A stretch of 64,000 nt of DNA from Butyricimonas paravirosa (GCF_032878955.1 NZ_CP043839.1:3472001-3536000), one strand, 5' to 3'; shown: positions 9,863-20,238, counted from the stretch's first letter. Program-made: numbers and translations. Notes: generated from the sequence alone by a model not told the origin.

Positions 9863-12800
9863 ATGTATGAAAAAAAACAAAGTTTTTACTATTTCTATGG
9901 TAAAAAGAATTTATTGAAAATCATGAGGTTGTTATTTATTTTGATGACGATGACCAGCATGACGATTTCAGCCAGTAGTTTCTCGCAAGAACAGCGGGTG
10001 ACGTTGGACGTGAAAAATGTTGGTGCGATGGAATTGTTTAAACAAATTCAGAAGGAGACGAATTTGTTTTTCGTGTACAATGATGCCGATTTGGTCTCGT
10101 TTAACAACATTTCCGTGTCCGCCAAGGATGAGGCCGTGGAAATTTTATTGAAACGTACTTTTTCGGGTTTGGATTTTTTGTTTGAGGGGAATGTTATTAT
10201 TGTAAAACCCTCTGTCGCTAAGGATGAAAAGAAGGAGGTAAAGAAATTTGTTATCAAGGGAAAGGTGATCGACGAAAAGAAACAACCGCTCCTCGGGGTG
10301 ACCATTCGTTTGGATAGTACCACGGTGGGATGTTCCACGGATGCAGCCGGGTTGTTTTCCTTGACGTTACCTGTTTCGAAAGGTAAGTTGATATTCTCTT
10401 TCGTGGGTTTCAAACAAGAAGTGAAAACGTTTAAGGCCGGCGATGAGCTGATCGTGATGCTGAAGGAGGAGGTCTCTGACTTGGATGAAGTTACTGTGAT
10501 CGCTTATGGAGAACGTAATAAAAAGGAATTGATCAGTTCCGTGTCATCCGTGAAGGCAAAAGATTTGGAGGAAGTTCCTTCTTCCAGTTTGGAAAACCTA
10601 CTGCAAGGTCACATGGCCGGAGTCGAGGTGAATAACGTGTCCGGTGCTCCCGGTGGTGGCGGTAGTCGAGTTGCAATTCGCGGTTACAATAGTTTAATGG
10701 TAGATGGTGTCAGTGATAATACTCCGTTGTACGTGGTGGATGGGGTGCCGGTTAATTCGTTTACCTCACCCTTGACAGGTACCAATACGTTGGCGGAAAT
10801 TGACCCGATGACGATTGAGTCGGTGGAGGTATTGAAGGATGCGGCGTCGGCAGCAATATACGGTTCACGTGCTAGCAACGGGGTGATTTTGATTACCACG
10901 AAACATGGTAAGGCCGGGCAGGCTACTTTCCAGGCAAATGCTTCCTATTCGTGGACGTGGTACCCGGAAACTCCTTTCCAAATTCAAGGAAACGGGGAGC
11001 GGAAATGGTGGTTGGAGGCGGCCAAACACGTGGTGGTGGCTTATTTTGATGCCAATAATCAAGCACATGTTCCTAATTCTCCGGAAGAGGCTATGGGAAC
11101 GACAGGGTATTATGATTTTTTCTGGAAAAATGGTATTTCAAATGCGATTAATGCTCCTATGTTAAACAGGGCGTTACAAGATAGTTTGAACCCGTTTTAT
11201 AATAATTCCACGAATTGGTGGAAATATGCTTTCCATACGGGGAAAACATTGAATGCGAACCTTCAGGCTTCCGGGGGAACGGAACGGGTGAAATACATGG
11301 TCGGACTTGGTTGGTACAACGAGAAAGGTATCAACGTGGGTTCTGAGTTTTCTCGTGCGAATTTGATTACCAATTTGAATTTGATCCCGCGGAAGAATCT
11401 TACTTTTGACGTTCGTCTGGCTCTCTCTTATTCAGATATGAGTATGGCTTCCGGGGGATTAGGAAGCCACAATATTGCTCAAATGACCGTGAGTCCTAAA
11501 AGTACCTCAACTTTGCTGGGTGCTGAAGGGGAGGTTTATGATAAAATATTTCAGAACTTGAATGATGTTTCGGAAAAGAAGTATAATTTTAATATCCGTT
11601 CAAATATTCGTTTGGCTTATAAAATTCTTGAGGGGTTGGATTTTTCGGGTTCGTTAGGAATCGATTATTCCCAGTCTCAGGCAAATCGTTTTGAACCCAG
11701 TGCGATGGATTTTAATAATGGGTTGAGCGTTTCGTACGGGCAGATGCAAGGGAGCGTGCTACTTCAAACAGAGGAGTTGCTGCATTATAATTTTAGTTTG
11801 AAGGAGCGTCATAATTTTGATTGGTTGTTCGGTTTTGCTTACACACGTGAAGCGAAGAATAGTCTAGTTGGTTCCGGAAAGGGAGCTCCTAGTGACTACA
11901 TTCATTACGTGACTTCGGTGATGCCTACCCTGAAAGAGATCAATGGGGTGATGAAGGCGATGCAGGCTTTTAATTCAGATTTTGAGGAGAAAGTGATGGT
12001 CAGTTATTTTGGTCGAGTGGCCTATAACTTGGATCGAAAATATTTGATAGAATTTACTTTACGTCGGGATGGTTCTTCGGTTTTCGGTAAAGATGTACGT
12101 TGGGCAACCTTCCCTTCCGTTGCTTTGGGATGGAATTTCTCGGATGAGGCTTTCATGAAGAATTTCTGGTGGTTGAGTCACGGTAAGATTCGGGGTTCTT
12201 GGGGTACTTCCGGACAGACTTTCAAAGCTCCTTATTTGGCGCAAGGAGTCATCGGTGAAGGGGATTCTTTCTTGGGTGTTGCCGGATTGGTCCCTTCTCA
12301 AATGGAGAATCGGAACTTGACTTGGGAAAAATCCGACCAATATGATCTTGGTTTGGATGTTGACTTGTTCGATTACCGGTTGAAATTGAAGATGGATTAC
12401 TATTATAAATACACGAGTTCTTTGTTGTGGCAGGTTGATCTGCCCGGAACGGTTTATTATCACAAATATTTGTGGGATAATGCACTGGAGATTTCTAACG
12501 AGGGAATCGAGTTGGAGGCACAACTCGACATCTTGCGCGAGACGGCCGTGAAATGGCGGATGCGTTTTAACGCTTCTCGGAACAGGAATCGTTTGGAAAA
12601 GACAAATACGGGAATGGACGTTAGCCAGAAACTCGTGATTGGACGTTCGGCCAACGAGTTATGTGTGTATAGAAATCTAGGGATGGCTCAAAGCGAGTCT
12701 GATGTCCCGGTTTATTATGATTCAAAAGGGAACCCGAAATTCTTAGGTTGCGGAGGTATGGCGCAGCCTACTCGGTTAGGGATGAACGTGATTGATGACT

Positions 12801-13366
12801 TGAATGGGGATGGAATTATTTCTGACGATGATAGATATTTTGCCGGTTCAACCTTGCCTATAGCCTATGGAGGTATCGCCCATGAAATCAAGTGGAAAAG
12901 TTTTGATTTGAACCTGTTGTTTAATTATTCTTTAGGCCGAAAGATGATCAATATCTTTAGAAAAGGGGCATTGAATTTTAAGGCAAATAAATTGGAGGCT
13001 GTTTTTGAGGATTACCGGAATGTTACTTTCTGGGAAAAATCGGGTGATAGTGCGGATTATCCGGCATTATTCTCGGTTTATAGTGATAATTACGGGCAAT
13101 ACGATGGTTTGATTGATTCCAATATTGAGAAAGTGAATTTTCTGCGTTTGAAACAGTTGACTTTGGGATATAATCTTCCGGCGGCCTTGGCGAAAAGAAT
13201 TCATTTGCAGGGATTGCGTGTTTTCTTCACGGGAGAGAACCTGTTCTTGTGGAGCAATTATTCCGGCTTGGATCCGGAGAACGTGGATGTGTTGGACGGT
13301 TTGGATCGAATGGACAATTACCCGAGCGCAAGGAAGGTGACATTAGGTTTAACGCTTAAATTTTAG
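9863..13366 (+). CDS. SusC/RagA-family TonB-dependent outer-membrane transporter with STN domain, locus 1
   Basis: Outer-membrane beta-barrel of 1167 residues. Order: signal peptide (to about residue 35), STN domain (VTLDVKNVGAMELFKQIQ to about 115) that signals to FecR, CarboxypepD_reg domain (about 130-205, VIKGKVIDEKKQPLLGVTI), TonB-box-like DLDEVTVIAYGE, plug domain with the SusC motif QGHMAGVEVNN and VAIRGYNS, VEVLKDAASAAIYGSRASNGV, then the barrel ending in phenylalanine. With the SusD partner 2 nt downstream it forms a pedal-bin importer. RagA-type members import oligopeptides; the M16 peptidase and thioredoxin neighbours suggest peptide here too, but substrate is inference. Confidence 0.96.
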   Translation: MYEKKQSFYYFYGKKNLLKIMRLLFILMTMTSMTISASSFSQEQRVTLDVKNVGAMELFKQIQKETNLFFVYNDADLVSFNNISVSAKDEAVEILLKRTFSGLDFLFEGNVIIVKPSVAKDEKKEVKKFVIKGKVIDEKKQPLLGVTIRLDSTTVGCSTDAAGLFSLTLPVSKGKLIFSFVGFKQEVKTFKAGDELIVMLKEEVSDLDEVTVIAYGERNKKELISSVSSVKAKDLEEVPSSSLENLLQGHMAGVEVNNVSGAPGGGGSRVAIRGYNSLMVDGVSDNTPLYVVDGVPVNSFTSPLTGTNTLAEIDPMTIESVEVLKDAASAAIYGSRASNGVILITTKHGKAGQATFQANASYSWTWYPETPFQIQGNGERKWWLEAAKHVVVAYFDANNQAHVPNSPEEAMGTTGYYDFFWKNGISNAINAPMLNRALQDSLNPFYNNSTNWWKYAFHTGKTLNANLQASGGTERVKYMVGLGWYNEKGINVGSEFSRANLITNLNLIPRKNLTFDVRLALSYSDMSMASGGLGSHNIAQMTVSPKSTSTLLGAEGEVYDKIFQNLNDVSEKKYNFNIRSNIRLAYKILEGLDFSGSLGIDYSQSQANRFEPSAMDFNNGLSVSYGQMQGSVLLQTEELLHYNFSLKERHNFDWLFGFAYTREAKNSLVGSGKGAPSDYIHYVTSVMPTLKEINGVMKAMQAFNSDFEEKVMVSYFGRVAYNLDRKYLIEFTLRRDGSSVFGKDVRWATFPSVALGWNFSDEAFMKNFWWLSHGKIRGSWGTSGQTFKAPYLAQGVIGEGDSFLGVAGLVPSQMENRNLTWEKSDQYDLGLDVDLFDYRLKLKMDYYYKYTSSLLWQVDLPGTVYYHKYLWDNALEISNEGIELEAQLDILRETAVKWRMRFNASRNRNRLEKTNTGMDVSQKLVIGRSANELCVYRNLGMAQSESDVPVYYDSKGNPKFLGCGGMAQPTRLGMNVIDDLNGDGIISDDDRYFAGSTLPIAYGGIAHEIKWKSFDLNLLFNYSLGRKMINIFRKGALNFKANKLEAVFEDYRNVTFWEKSGDSADYPALFSVYSDNYGQYDGLIDSNIEKVNFLRLKQLTLGYNLPAALAKRIHLQGLRVFFTGENLFLWSNYSGLDPENVDVLDGLDRMDNYPSARKVTLGLTLKF

Positions 13367-13368
13367 TT

Positions 13369-15000
13369 ATGAAAAAAATACTCTATATTTTACTGATCGG
13401 GTTGTTTGCTTCTTGTGACAACCTGTTGGATGTAGAGCCGGAAACGGAAGTTTCGTTTGATAATTTTTACAAGACGGAACAGGATCTGGAAATAACTCTA
13501 TATCAAATGCAAAGTTACGTGTGGCGTGTCGGAGGGGCCGGGGGACAAGCCGGTATGGGGGACATTATGGAAACGACATCCTCTTTACTGCAAGCATGGG
13601 ACCCAGTAAAAGTGGTCGGAAGTAATGGAACCGGCTCCGCCGATTGGACAGAACGCTACTGGGGAATATACTTGGCCAACGTGCTACTGGATAATATGCA
13701 TAATGCCAAGGGGAATGTTACCCCGGAACGGTTGGATTTTTACCGGGCTCAGGCTTATTTCGCAAAGGCGTTGACTTATTTTTACTTGAGTCGTGAATAT
13801 GGCGAGGTGCCGATTACTAGGAATAGTTCTTCATCAGAAGCTTACGGGAAGAAGCCGGTGTTGGAGGTTTTGGATACGGTGATCGCTAATGCCACGAGGG
13901 CTTTTAAAATGTTGCCGGTTCAAGAAGCTGTGGTGGATCGACTGGGTGCTGTGATTAATTCCAAACAATTTGGTAGCAAAGGAAATGCTTGTGCCCTGCT
14001 TGCTCATGCTTATGCGTGGAAAGGGAGTATGATCGATCTTCTCGAGCTTGAAGGCGATTCAAAGGATTGTTATAATAAATCCATCGAGTATGCCGGGTAC
14101 CTGATAAATGGAGAGGCCGGAAGTTACACGCTGGTGCGTGATCCGGAGAAGTTAAGTCAGCTTTTCTCTGATAACGAGGCGAATAACCCGGAGTCGATCT
14201 TTGAATATACCTTGGATATGCAGGACGAGTATATCTTCTCGGTTTATTTGTTCGGGAAGAGATATATCGGTTATCCTTTGCGTTTGGACTATTCTGCGAG
14301 TGATCATAAATATCTGAAGGATGAGAAGATTGCTTATTCAACAATAAAATCATTGTACGATGAATCGGATTTACGTCCTCAAGCTTATTTTTATCGATAT
14401 GCTTATTATAGTACGGACACGGTAGAGCTGATGTTCACGGAAGATAAATATACCGAGGAGCAAAGGCTGCATAAGCGTGATAGTGTCCGGAAGGCAGTCA
14501 ACGAGATCACGGGGGGATACGCTTTCCCGTATAGATGGCGGACAGGGGTATATGAAGCAAATGCTTATAACCCGAATCAATTGGAATTAAAAGCGATGAA
14601 GTCCAATTATTCTTATTGGCGTTTATCCGAAATCTACCTGTTACGTGCCGAGTGTTACGCTAAAGTGGGTGAGGAAGGTTTGGCAAAAGCTGATTTGAAC
14701 GAGATTAGAAGTCATAATCATGCGAAGGCTTACCCGAACAGTAGCGGGGACGAGAAGGGGTTGAAGTATGCTATTTTCCACGAGCGCGAACGTGAATTGC
14801 TGATGGAAGGACATCGGTTCTATGATGTCGTACGAAACGGGATGGAATATATCAACACGTATTTGCAGCCGACAACTTTCAAATCGATGACGTTGGAAGA
14901 CGTGAAAATGGGAGCTATTTTTTACCCGATCCATGATTCCGCGTTTAAGAATAATAGTGTGTTAAGACAAAATACATATTGGGCACAATATATAAATTAG
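13369..15000 (+). CDS. SusD/RagB-family surface lipoprotein, locus 1
   Basis: Surface substrate-binding lid of the SusC transporter. The 543-residue protein has a lipoprotein signal (LIGLFASC, lipid-modified Cys16) followed by DNLLDVEPETEVSFDNFY, the usual SusD opening. TPR-like helices (YFAKALTYFYLSREYGEVPI) and the RagB C-terminal signature (YWRLSEIYLLRAECYAKVG; RERELLMEGHRFYDVVRNG) are clear. It starts two bases after susC and is translationally coupled. The long aromatic and acidic insert around 280-380 should form the specificity surface. Confidence 0.95.
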   Translation: MKKILYILLIGLFASCDNLLDVEPETEVSFDNFYKTEQDLEITLYQMQSYVWRVGGAGGQAGMGDIMETTSSLLQAWDPVKVVGSNGTGSADWTERYWGIYLANVLLDNMHNAKGNVTPERLDFYRAQAYFAKALTYFYLSREYGEVPITRNSSSSEAYGKKPVLEVLDTVIANATRAFKMLPVQEAVVDRLGAVINSKQFGSKGNACALLAHAYAWKGSMIDLLELEGDSKDCYNKSIEYAGYLINGEAGSYTLVRDPEKLSQLFSDNEANNPESIFEYTLDMQDEYIFSVYLFGKRYIGYPLRLDYSASDHKYLKDEKIAYSTIKSLYDESDLRPQAYFYRYAYYSTDTVELMFTEDKYTEEQRLHKRDSVRKAVNEITGGYAFPYRWRTGVYEANAYNPNQLELKAMKSNYSYWRLSEIYLLRAECYAKVGEEGLAKADLNEIRSHNHAKAYPNSSGDEKGLKYAIFHERERELLMEGHRFYDVVRNGMEYINTYLQPTTFKSMTLEDVKMGAIFYPIHDSAFKNNSVLRQNTYWAQYIN

Positions 15001-15010
15001 AAAAAGAGAT

Positions 15011-15661
15011 ATGAAACAAATAGTACTATTAGGATTACTCGTATCGTCATTTGTTGGTTGTACGAAATATAATGCAGTCGATACAGGATTGGCTCAGAAA
15101 AAATTCCCGGGGAATATGTACGAGTATTTACATTCGGATTCTTACAATTGGGATTCCCTTTTAATGTTTATCGATTACTTGGGGTTAGAGGAGTATTTCA
15201 CGGGGAAGAAAGCGGGATATGAAGAGATCACCTTTTTCGGACCGACCAATCACTCGATTCGTCGGAAAATATACGATAAATTCACGTGGAGTCCTACTTG
15301 GCAGAAGGTTTATGTGTATCATAGCGTGAAAGAGTTTATTGAGGGTGAAGGAGAGGAGTATTGCCGTCAGTTGATATTGAGTCATATCGTGAAAGGTAAG
15401 TATGAGGTGAAAGATATTCCAAGAGGCACAGATGATGATGAAGAATCTGGAGTGGTATTTACATCAGCCAGCGGGACGAAGTTTCGGGTATATTCTTTTC
15501 AGGAACCTTATGAGAAGACTCCGAAGGCAGGACCGGTCGTTCTGTATGTAAGAGGTGGAAAGTCCATGAATAATAAAATTGACGTGGCTTCAACGGATAT
15601 AGAGCCGACAAACGGTATCGTGCATTCCTTGGCGTATGCGTTTACTTTGGGACAGTTTTAA
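15011..15661 (+). CDS. FAS1 (fasciclin)-domain lipoprotein, locus 1
   Basis: 216-residue lipoprotein (signal ending SSFVGC, Cys17). The fasciclin fold is shown by its two conserved boxes: H1-like EEITFFGPTNHSIRR (about 72-86) and H2-like DIEPTNGIVHSLAYA near the C-terminus, with the intervening LILSHIVKGKYEVKDIP. FAS1 domains mediate adhesion or ligand binding; in SusCD loci they may be accessory surface lipoproteins. A paralogue is at 28307. Function within the complex is unknown. Confidence 0.78.
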   Translation: MKQIVLLGLLVSSFVGCTKYNAVDTGLAQKKFPGNMYEYLHSDSYNWDSLLMFIDYLGLEEYFTGKKAGYEEITFFGPTNHSIRRKIYDKFTWSPTWQKVYVYHSVKEFIEGEGEEYCRQLILSHIVKGKYEVKDIPRGTDDDEESGVVFTSASGTKFRVYSFQEPYEKTPKAGPVVLYVRGGKSMNNKIDVASTDIEPTNGIVHSLAYAFTLGQF

Positions 15662-15680
15662 TCATTGATAAAGATAAGAT

Positions 15681-16121
15681 ATGAAACAGTTTATTCTATT
15701 TATATTTATATCCATGCTGGCATTGATGGGGTGTCATGATGTCAAGATTGGTTTTTTGAAGGTTGAAGATGCAGAGTATGTTCCGAATACGATGACTATT
15801 CCGGCTAAATTAGTGACGGCAGAGGAGAATCCTAAAACCAATGATCAGATCCGGATTGATAATAATTCTCCATGGGTGACTAATGCGATTAGTGGCGTTT
15901 TAGGAACAGAACCGTTGCAGTATGAGTTCGTAAGTGTGGAGGCTACAGAGGGGGGAGATGCGGATTTATTTGTGAAAGAGATTGTTGTGAGGGGGCATGG
16001 CCGGATGGAGGTTCCATTGAGACCGACAGCACCCAAAGGACGTTATAAGGTAACTCTTAAAGTAAGTAATGAAGGCCACTCGGCTATTTTACCTGATATA
16101 TTTACATTTATTATTGAATGA
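15681..16121 (+). CDS. Small uncharacterised lipoprotein of the SusCD locus, locus 1
   Basis: 146 residues with a lipoprotein signal (MLALMGC, Cys18) followed by HDVKIGFLKVEDAEY. The rest looks like one all-beta Ig-like domain: WVTNAISGVLGTEPLQYEF, VRGHGRMEVPL, KGRYKVTLKVSNEGHSA. Its paralogue at 28958 shares the pattern C-HD-KIG(F/Y)LK-x-E-A-Y and PW(V/L)T-xx-I-x-GVLGT. I do not recognise a named family with certainty; it resembles the small beta-sandwich proteins often placed after SusD. The stop overlaps the next start by 4 nt (ATGA), so translation is coupled. Confidence 0.7.
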   Translation: MKQFILFIFISMLALMGCHDVKIGFLKVEDAEYVPNTMTIPAKLVTAEENPKTNDQIRIDNNSPWVTNAISGVLGTEPLQYEFVSVEATEGGDADLFVKEIVVRGHGRMEVPLRPTAPKGRYKVTLKVSNEGHSAILPDIFTFIIE

Positions 16122-17425
16122 TCGTGATGAGAAAGTATGTGATGATGATATGCTTCACCCTGTTTATGGGGTGGAGTATATCTGGCCAAGGCCAAGGAAT
16201 TAAGTTTTTTGAAGGAACTTTTGATGAAGCATTAGCAAAAGCCAAACAGGAGAAGAAATTGGTGTTCGTGGATTTCTACGCCACGTGGTGCGGGCCATGT
16301 AAACAGATGGCAGAAAAGATTTTCACGGATGAGGAAGTGGGAAAATACATGAACGAGCATTTTGTCTGTATGCAGATTGACGTGGAGAAAGTGGGGTGGC
16401 AAAAGGAAACGGCTGAGAAGTTTAGCGTGACGGTTCTGCCGACCTTGATCTTTTTCAAAGGGGATGCCAGCGTGGTATCTCGTTTGGCCGGGGCTAGGGA
16501 TAATGCTGACTTTTTGAATTCTGCAAAGGTGGCTACCGGGGAACAATTGAGCTTCGAGAAATTGTATGACCGGGCTAAATCCAAGAAAGATTTGGCCGAT
16601 ATGCAATTGGTGTTAAAACAGGCACCTGAGTACGTGGGTGGTTTCCAAGGGATGGAAGCCCAAAAGTGGATCGTTCGAATTGAAAAGATGTACAACGAGT
16701 ACGCAAAAGCCAAGATGGGGCCGGAGTTTATTAATAAAGAGGATTTCCAGATTGTAAGTAAGTTTAACAAGAAGAATGTGAAGGATGATGCGGTGATGGA
16801 ATTCATGGTGAAGAATTTGGAAACTTACATGAACAAGTTGGGCGAGGCTCCCGGGATTTTGTTGGTGGAGTACAATAATAATATTATTGGAGAATTGGCA
16901 AGAGCCGGTAAGGACGAGTATAAAAAATACTTGGAAAGAATTAACGGGGAACTGGAGGCTGCTTATGCCATCATGCCCACGGGCGCATTGACTCCTTACG
17001 AGAAGTTCAAATATTATTATGACGGAATGTATTTGTTGTCTTACAAGAAAGATGTGGCATCCTACGTGGAATTGATGAATAAGTATCTTGCCGCTTTGGG
17101 AGATCAGGTAGGGGCGAATGATTACGGAGAGATTGCCCAGAATATGTACGTCATGAGTAAGGGAAAATTGAATAATGAGCAGTTGGGACAGGTAAAGGAT
17201 TGGCTGGTGAAAGCGATGCAATACGAGGGAACGAGTTTGATTGACCGGATTAATTTCGTGACGATGTTGGGTGATACTTACAAGGCGTTGAAAGAGTTTG
17301 ATAAAGCGAAAGAGGCTTATAACCAAGGATACATGGAGGCATTGCAGATTGAGAACAAGATGCGGGTGGCCCAAATCCAGATGATTATCAAGCGGAAGTT
17401 GCAGGCGCTGGAATTAGCAAAATAA
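16118..17425 (+). CDS. Thioredoxin-fold protein with long helical (TPR-like) C-terminal extension, locus 1
   Basis: 435 residues. A signal peptide (ends WSISGQG) is followed by a thioredoxin domain (about 25-140) with active site FYATWCGPCKQMA and cis-Pro motif TVLPTLIFF. The remaining 300 residues are helical with TPR-like features (TYKALKEFDKAKEAYNQGY near the end). It should be periplasmic or membrane-anchored and act on disulfides, perhaps of imported peptides or locus proteins. The start is the ATG at 16118 overlapping the previous stop; a second ATG at 16127 gives a more typical signal peptide. Paralogue at 29389. Confidence 0.88.
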   Translation: MIVMRKYVMMICFTLFMGWSISGQGQGIKFFEGTFDEALAKAKQEKKLVFVDFYATWCGPCKQMAEKIFTDEEVGKYMNEHFVCMQIDVEKVGWQKETAEKFSVTVLPTLIFFKGDASVVSRLAGARDNADFLNSAKVATGEQLSFEKLYDRAKSKKDLADMQLVLKQAPEYVGGFQGMEAQKWIVRIEKMYNEYAKAKMGPEFINKEDFQIVSKFNKKNVKDDAVMEFMVKNLETYMNKLGEAPGILLVEYNNNIIGELARAGKDEYKKYLERINGELEAAYAIMPTGALTPYEKFKYYYDGMYLLSYKKDVASYVELMNKYLAALGDQVGANDYGEIAQNMYVMSKGKLNNEQLGQVKDWLVKAMQYEGTSLIDRINFVTMLGDTYKALKEFDKAKEAYNQGYMEALQIENKMRVAQIQMIIKRKLQALELAK

Positions 17426-17430
17426 AAGGT

Positions 17431-20238
17431 ATGAGGGGATTATTATTTACAATTACGATATTTCTTTTCACGACTTTCGCCCCCTTGGCAGCGCAGGAAG
17501 GAATGGAGGGTTTGCGTTACGGGAAGTTGGAGAACGGGTTGACTTATTACGTGAAACATTCTAAGGCTGAGCCGGGACGGGTGAGTTTTTACCTGTTGCA
17601 GAACGTGGGTTCCATCCTGGAAGAGGATCATGAAAACGGTTTGGCGCATTTTCTGGAACACATGGCCTTTAATGGGACGACTCATTTCCCGGAAGGCGTG
17701 ATGCCTTACTTGAGGGGAAAAGGTATTTTCACGTTTAACGCCCGGACTGGTATCAATCAAACCGTGTATAATATCGAGGATGTGCCCACGGCTGACGGGG
17801 GATTGGTCGATACGTGTATGTTTATCGTGAAGGACTGGTGTAACGAGATTTTACTAAAAGAGAAGGATATTGATGACGAGCGGGGCGTGATTATCGAGGA
17901 GTGGAGAAGTCATTATAACGTGGGACGACGTTTGCAAGAGGGGAGCGCTCCCGTGGTGTATAACCACACGAAGTATGCCCGGCGTAACGTGATTGGCACG
18001 GTGGAATTATTGAAAAGTTTCCCGTACGACGTGTTACGTGAATTTTACCACAAATGGTATCGTCCCGATTTGCAATGCGTGATTATCGTGGGGGATGTTG
18101 ACGAGGTGGAGTACGAGAGCAAGGTGAAAGAGATGTTCGGGCAGATCCCGGCACGGGTGAACCCGCTGGAACGGTACGAGGTGGAGATCCCCGACCGGGC
18201 GGATTTGGATTACATGTTGATTTTGGATCCGGAAAACCGCTCGAAGATGATTTCTTTCCATCAACGGGCGCGCCGGGTGAATGGTTTGGATGAACTGGAA
18301 CGGAAATCTTACTCGTTTAAGGCTCGCATTTTTAATGCGATCTGGGGGCAACGGCTGGCACGTATCGTGAATGCCAACCAAGAGAAGTTTTTGAGTGCAT
18401 CGGCAGAGTTCGGGTCTTTCGTGCGGAATTACAATGGCTTCTCGCTAGACATCGTTCCTTATAAAGATAAAGATGCCGAGGCGTTTGAACAGGTGTGGAC
18501 GGTATGGGAGGAGATTCGACGGTTCGGTTTCTCGGACATGGAAGTGGAACGGGTACAGGAAGCGCTTTTTCAGGAATTGCAAAAGATGGAGAGAGCCGCA
18601 GAGAAGGAGAGTAACCAGTATTACGTGAGCGTGTTCCAGTCGCATTTTTTGAGTGGTTTACCTTTCCGGGAGCAGAGCGAGGAGTTGGACGTTTTGAAAG
18701 AGGCTTTGCTGGAGATCACGCCGGAAGATATGAACACTTGGATTCATTCGTGGGCTACGGATTCGAACCGGATTATCGTGGTGTCCGGTAATGACAAGGA
18801 TTACAAGTATTTGACCAAGGATCAGGCGCTTGATGTCATGGCGAAGGTGGCCGAAAAGGACATTCAGCCGGAAACGATCGAGCGGAAGACCCCGGAAGGA
18901 TTTGACCTGAAACTCCAAGGGGGAACGATCAAGAAGGTGAAAAAGCTGGACCGGTTCAAGGCGGAAGAATGGACATTATCCAACGGGGCTAGGGTGTTTT
19001 ACAAGTACGTGGAAGAGGGGAATGGTTTCTTCTCCATGGCTTGTAGCAGTCATGGCGGGCGTTCCGTGGTGGATGCTGAGGATTTACCGACGCTGGCAGC
19101 GATGCAGGCTTTGGCAATGAAGTCCGGACTATACAAGTATGACCTGAACACGTTGAAGGATCTCGTGCAGGGTAAACAGATTCGTTTGAACATGATGGTG
19201 AGTGATTACACGGAGGGTTTTGTTGGTAGTACGAAAGCAGACAATGCCGAGTTGTTGTTCCAGTTATATTACCTGATGTTCGAGGAACCCCGTTTCGAGA
19301 GACCTCAGTTTGACAAGTACGTGGAACGTGCTAAATACATGTACGAGAATCGTCGTCAAACCCCACAGGATCTGGTTCAGGATTCGATTCGGAAGTTGAC
19401 GACTCGTATTGACGATCGTAACCGAGATTGGGGAGCGGCTTATTTTGACAAGATGAATTTCGAGCGGATGAAGTCGCTTTATCGGGAACGTTTCTCGAAC
19501 GCGAAAGAGTTTACGTTCTGCATCGTGGGTGATATTGACCGGGACGAGGCCGCCCGCCTGACGTGTGAATATATCGGCTCGCTGCCTTCTCGCAAGGGGA
19601 AGAAGGAGGAATATATCATTCGTAATTACGACGTGGATACCGACACGATTGCCCGCGAGTTCAAGGTGGTTATGCCGGGAGACAAGGGAATGGTGAACTT
19701 GATGCTGGAGAATGATGGCAAGTTTTCCGACAAGGAACAAATGGCCTTGACGATCTGGGGCCAGATGTTACGGAATCGCTTGTTTGCGATCGTTCGGGAG
19801 CAGGAGAGCGCGACGTATGGTGTTAACGTGGATGCTAACTGCATGACTTTCCCGTATCGTAAAGCCACTTTAATGGTGGGCTTCGAGACGCAACGGGACA
19901 AGGTGGAACGGATGAAGGAGATCATTTATAACGAGTTGGAAAGAAGTAAAGATGAGCTTTTCTTGGAGAGCGAATTGTCGCCAATTCTGATCTCTATCCG
20001 GCGGATGCAGGATCAACAGGGCGAGAATATCGGCATTGACTACTGGATGAACGTGTTGAATACTTATGCCGAAAGCAAGGTGGACGCCACGAATCATAAG
20101 GCTTTTGACAAGATGCTGGAAAGCATGACGGTCGAGGATGTTCGTAATGCAGCCCGGAAGTTTTTGAAAAATGTGAAAGTAAGAGACTGGGTAATAAAGT
20201 CGGAAGAGGCGAACCCGCTATCCGATTGGGAAAAATAG
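17431..20238 (+). CDS. M16-family zinc metallopeptidase (PqqL/pitrilysin-like, two-repeat)
   Basis: 935-residue periplasmic insulinase-type protease. Signal peptide (to AAQEG), then the inverted zinc motif HFLEHMAFNGTTHF (HxxEH, His about 71, Glu74, His75) with the downstream glutamate in DERGVIIEEWR. Four M16 domains follow in two halves; the C-terminal half lacks the zinc motif and serves as the structural partner, beginning near residue 505 (KAEEWTLSNGARVFY). Such enzymes degrade peptides inside a closed chamber, fitting hydrolysis of peptides brought in by SusCD. It begins 5 nt after the thioredoxin gene and is missing from the paralogous locus 2. Confidence 0.93.
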   Translation: MRGLLFTITIFLFTTFAPLAAQEGMEGLRYGKLENGLTYYVKHSKAEPGRVSFYLLQNVGSILEEDHENGLAHFLEHMAFNGTTHFPEGVMPYLRGKGIFTFNARTGINQTVYNIEDVPTADGGLVDTCMFIVKDWCNEILLKEKDIDDERGVIIEEWRSHYNVGRRLQEGSAPVVYNHTKYARRNVIGTVELLKSFPYDVLREFYHKWYRPDLQCVIIVGDVDEVEYESKVKEMFGQIPARVNPLERYEVEIPDRADLDYMLILDPENRSKMISFHQRARRVNGLDELERKSYSFKARIFNAIWGQRLARIVNANQEKFLSASAEFGSFVRNYNGFSLDIVPYKDKDAEAFEQVWTVWEEIRRFGFSDMEVERVQEALFQELQKMERAAEKESNQYYVSVFQSHFLSGLPFREQSEELDVLKEALLEITPEDMNTWIHSWATDSNRIIVVSGNDKDYKYLTKDQALDVMAKVAEKDIQPETIERKTPEGFDLKLQGGTIKKVKKLDRFKAEEWTLSNGARVFYKYVEEGNGFFSMACSSHGGRSVVDAEDLPTLAAMQALAMKSGLYKYDLNTLKDLVQGKQIRLNMMVSDYTEGFVGSTKADNAELLFQLYYLMFEEPRFERPQFDKYVERAKYMYENRRQTPQDLVQDSIRKLTTRIDDRNRDWGAAYFDKMNFERMKSLYRERFSNAKEFTFCIVGDIDRDEAARLTCEYIGSLPSRKGKKEEYIIRNYDVDTDTIAREFKVVMPGDKGMVNLMLENDGKFSDKEQMALTIWGQMLRNRLFAIVREQESATYGVNVDANCMTFPYRKATLMVGFETQRDKVERMKEIIYNELERSKDELFLESELSPILISIRRMQDQQGENIGIDYWMNVLNTYAESKVDATNHKAFDKMLESMTVEDVRNAARKFLKNVKVRDWVIKSEEANPLSDWEK

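Noticed and set aside
16613..17374. 253-codon minus-strand open frame inside the thioredoxin-TPR gene
   Set aside because: Composition is low-complexity (rich in His, Leu, Ile) and antisense to a well-supported gene; no domain is recognisable.
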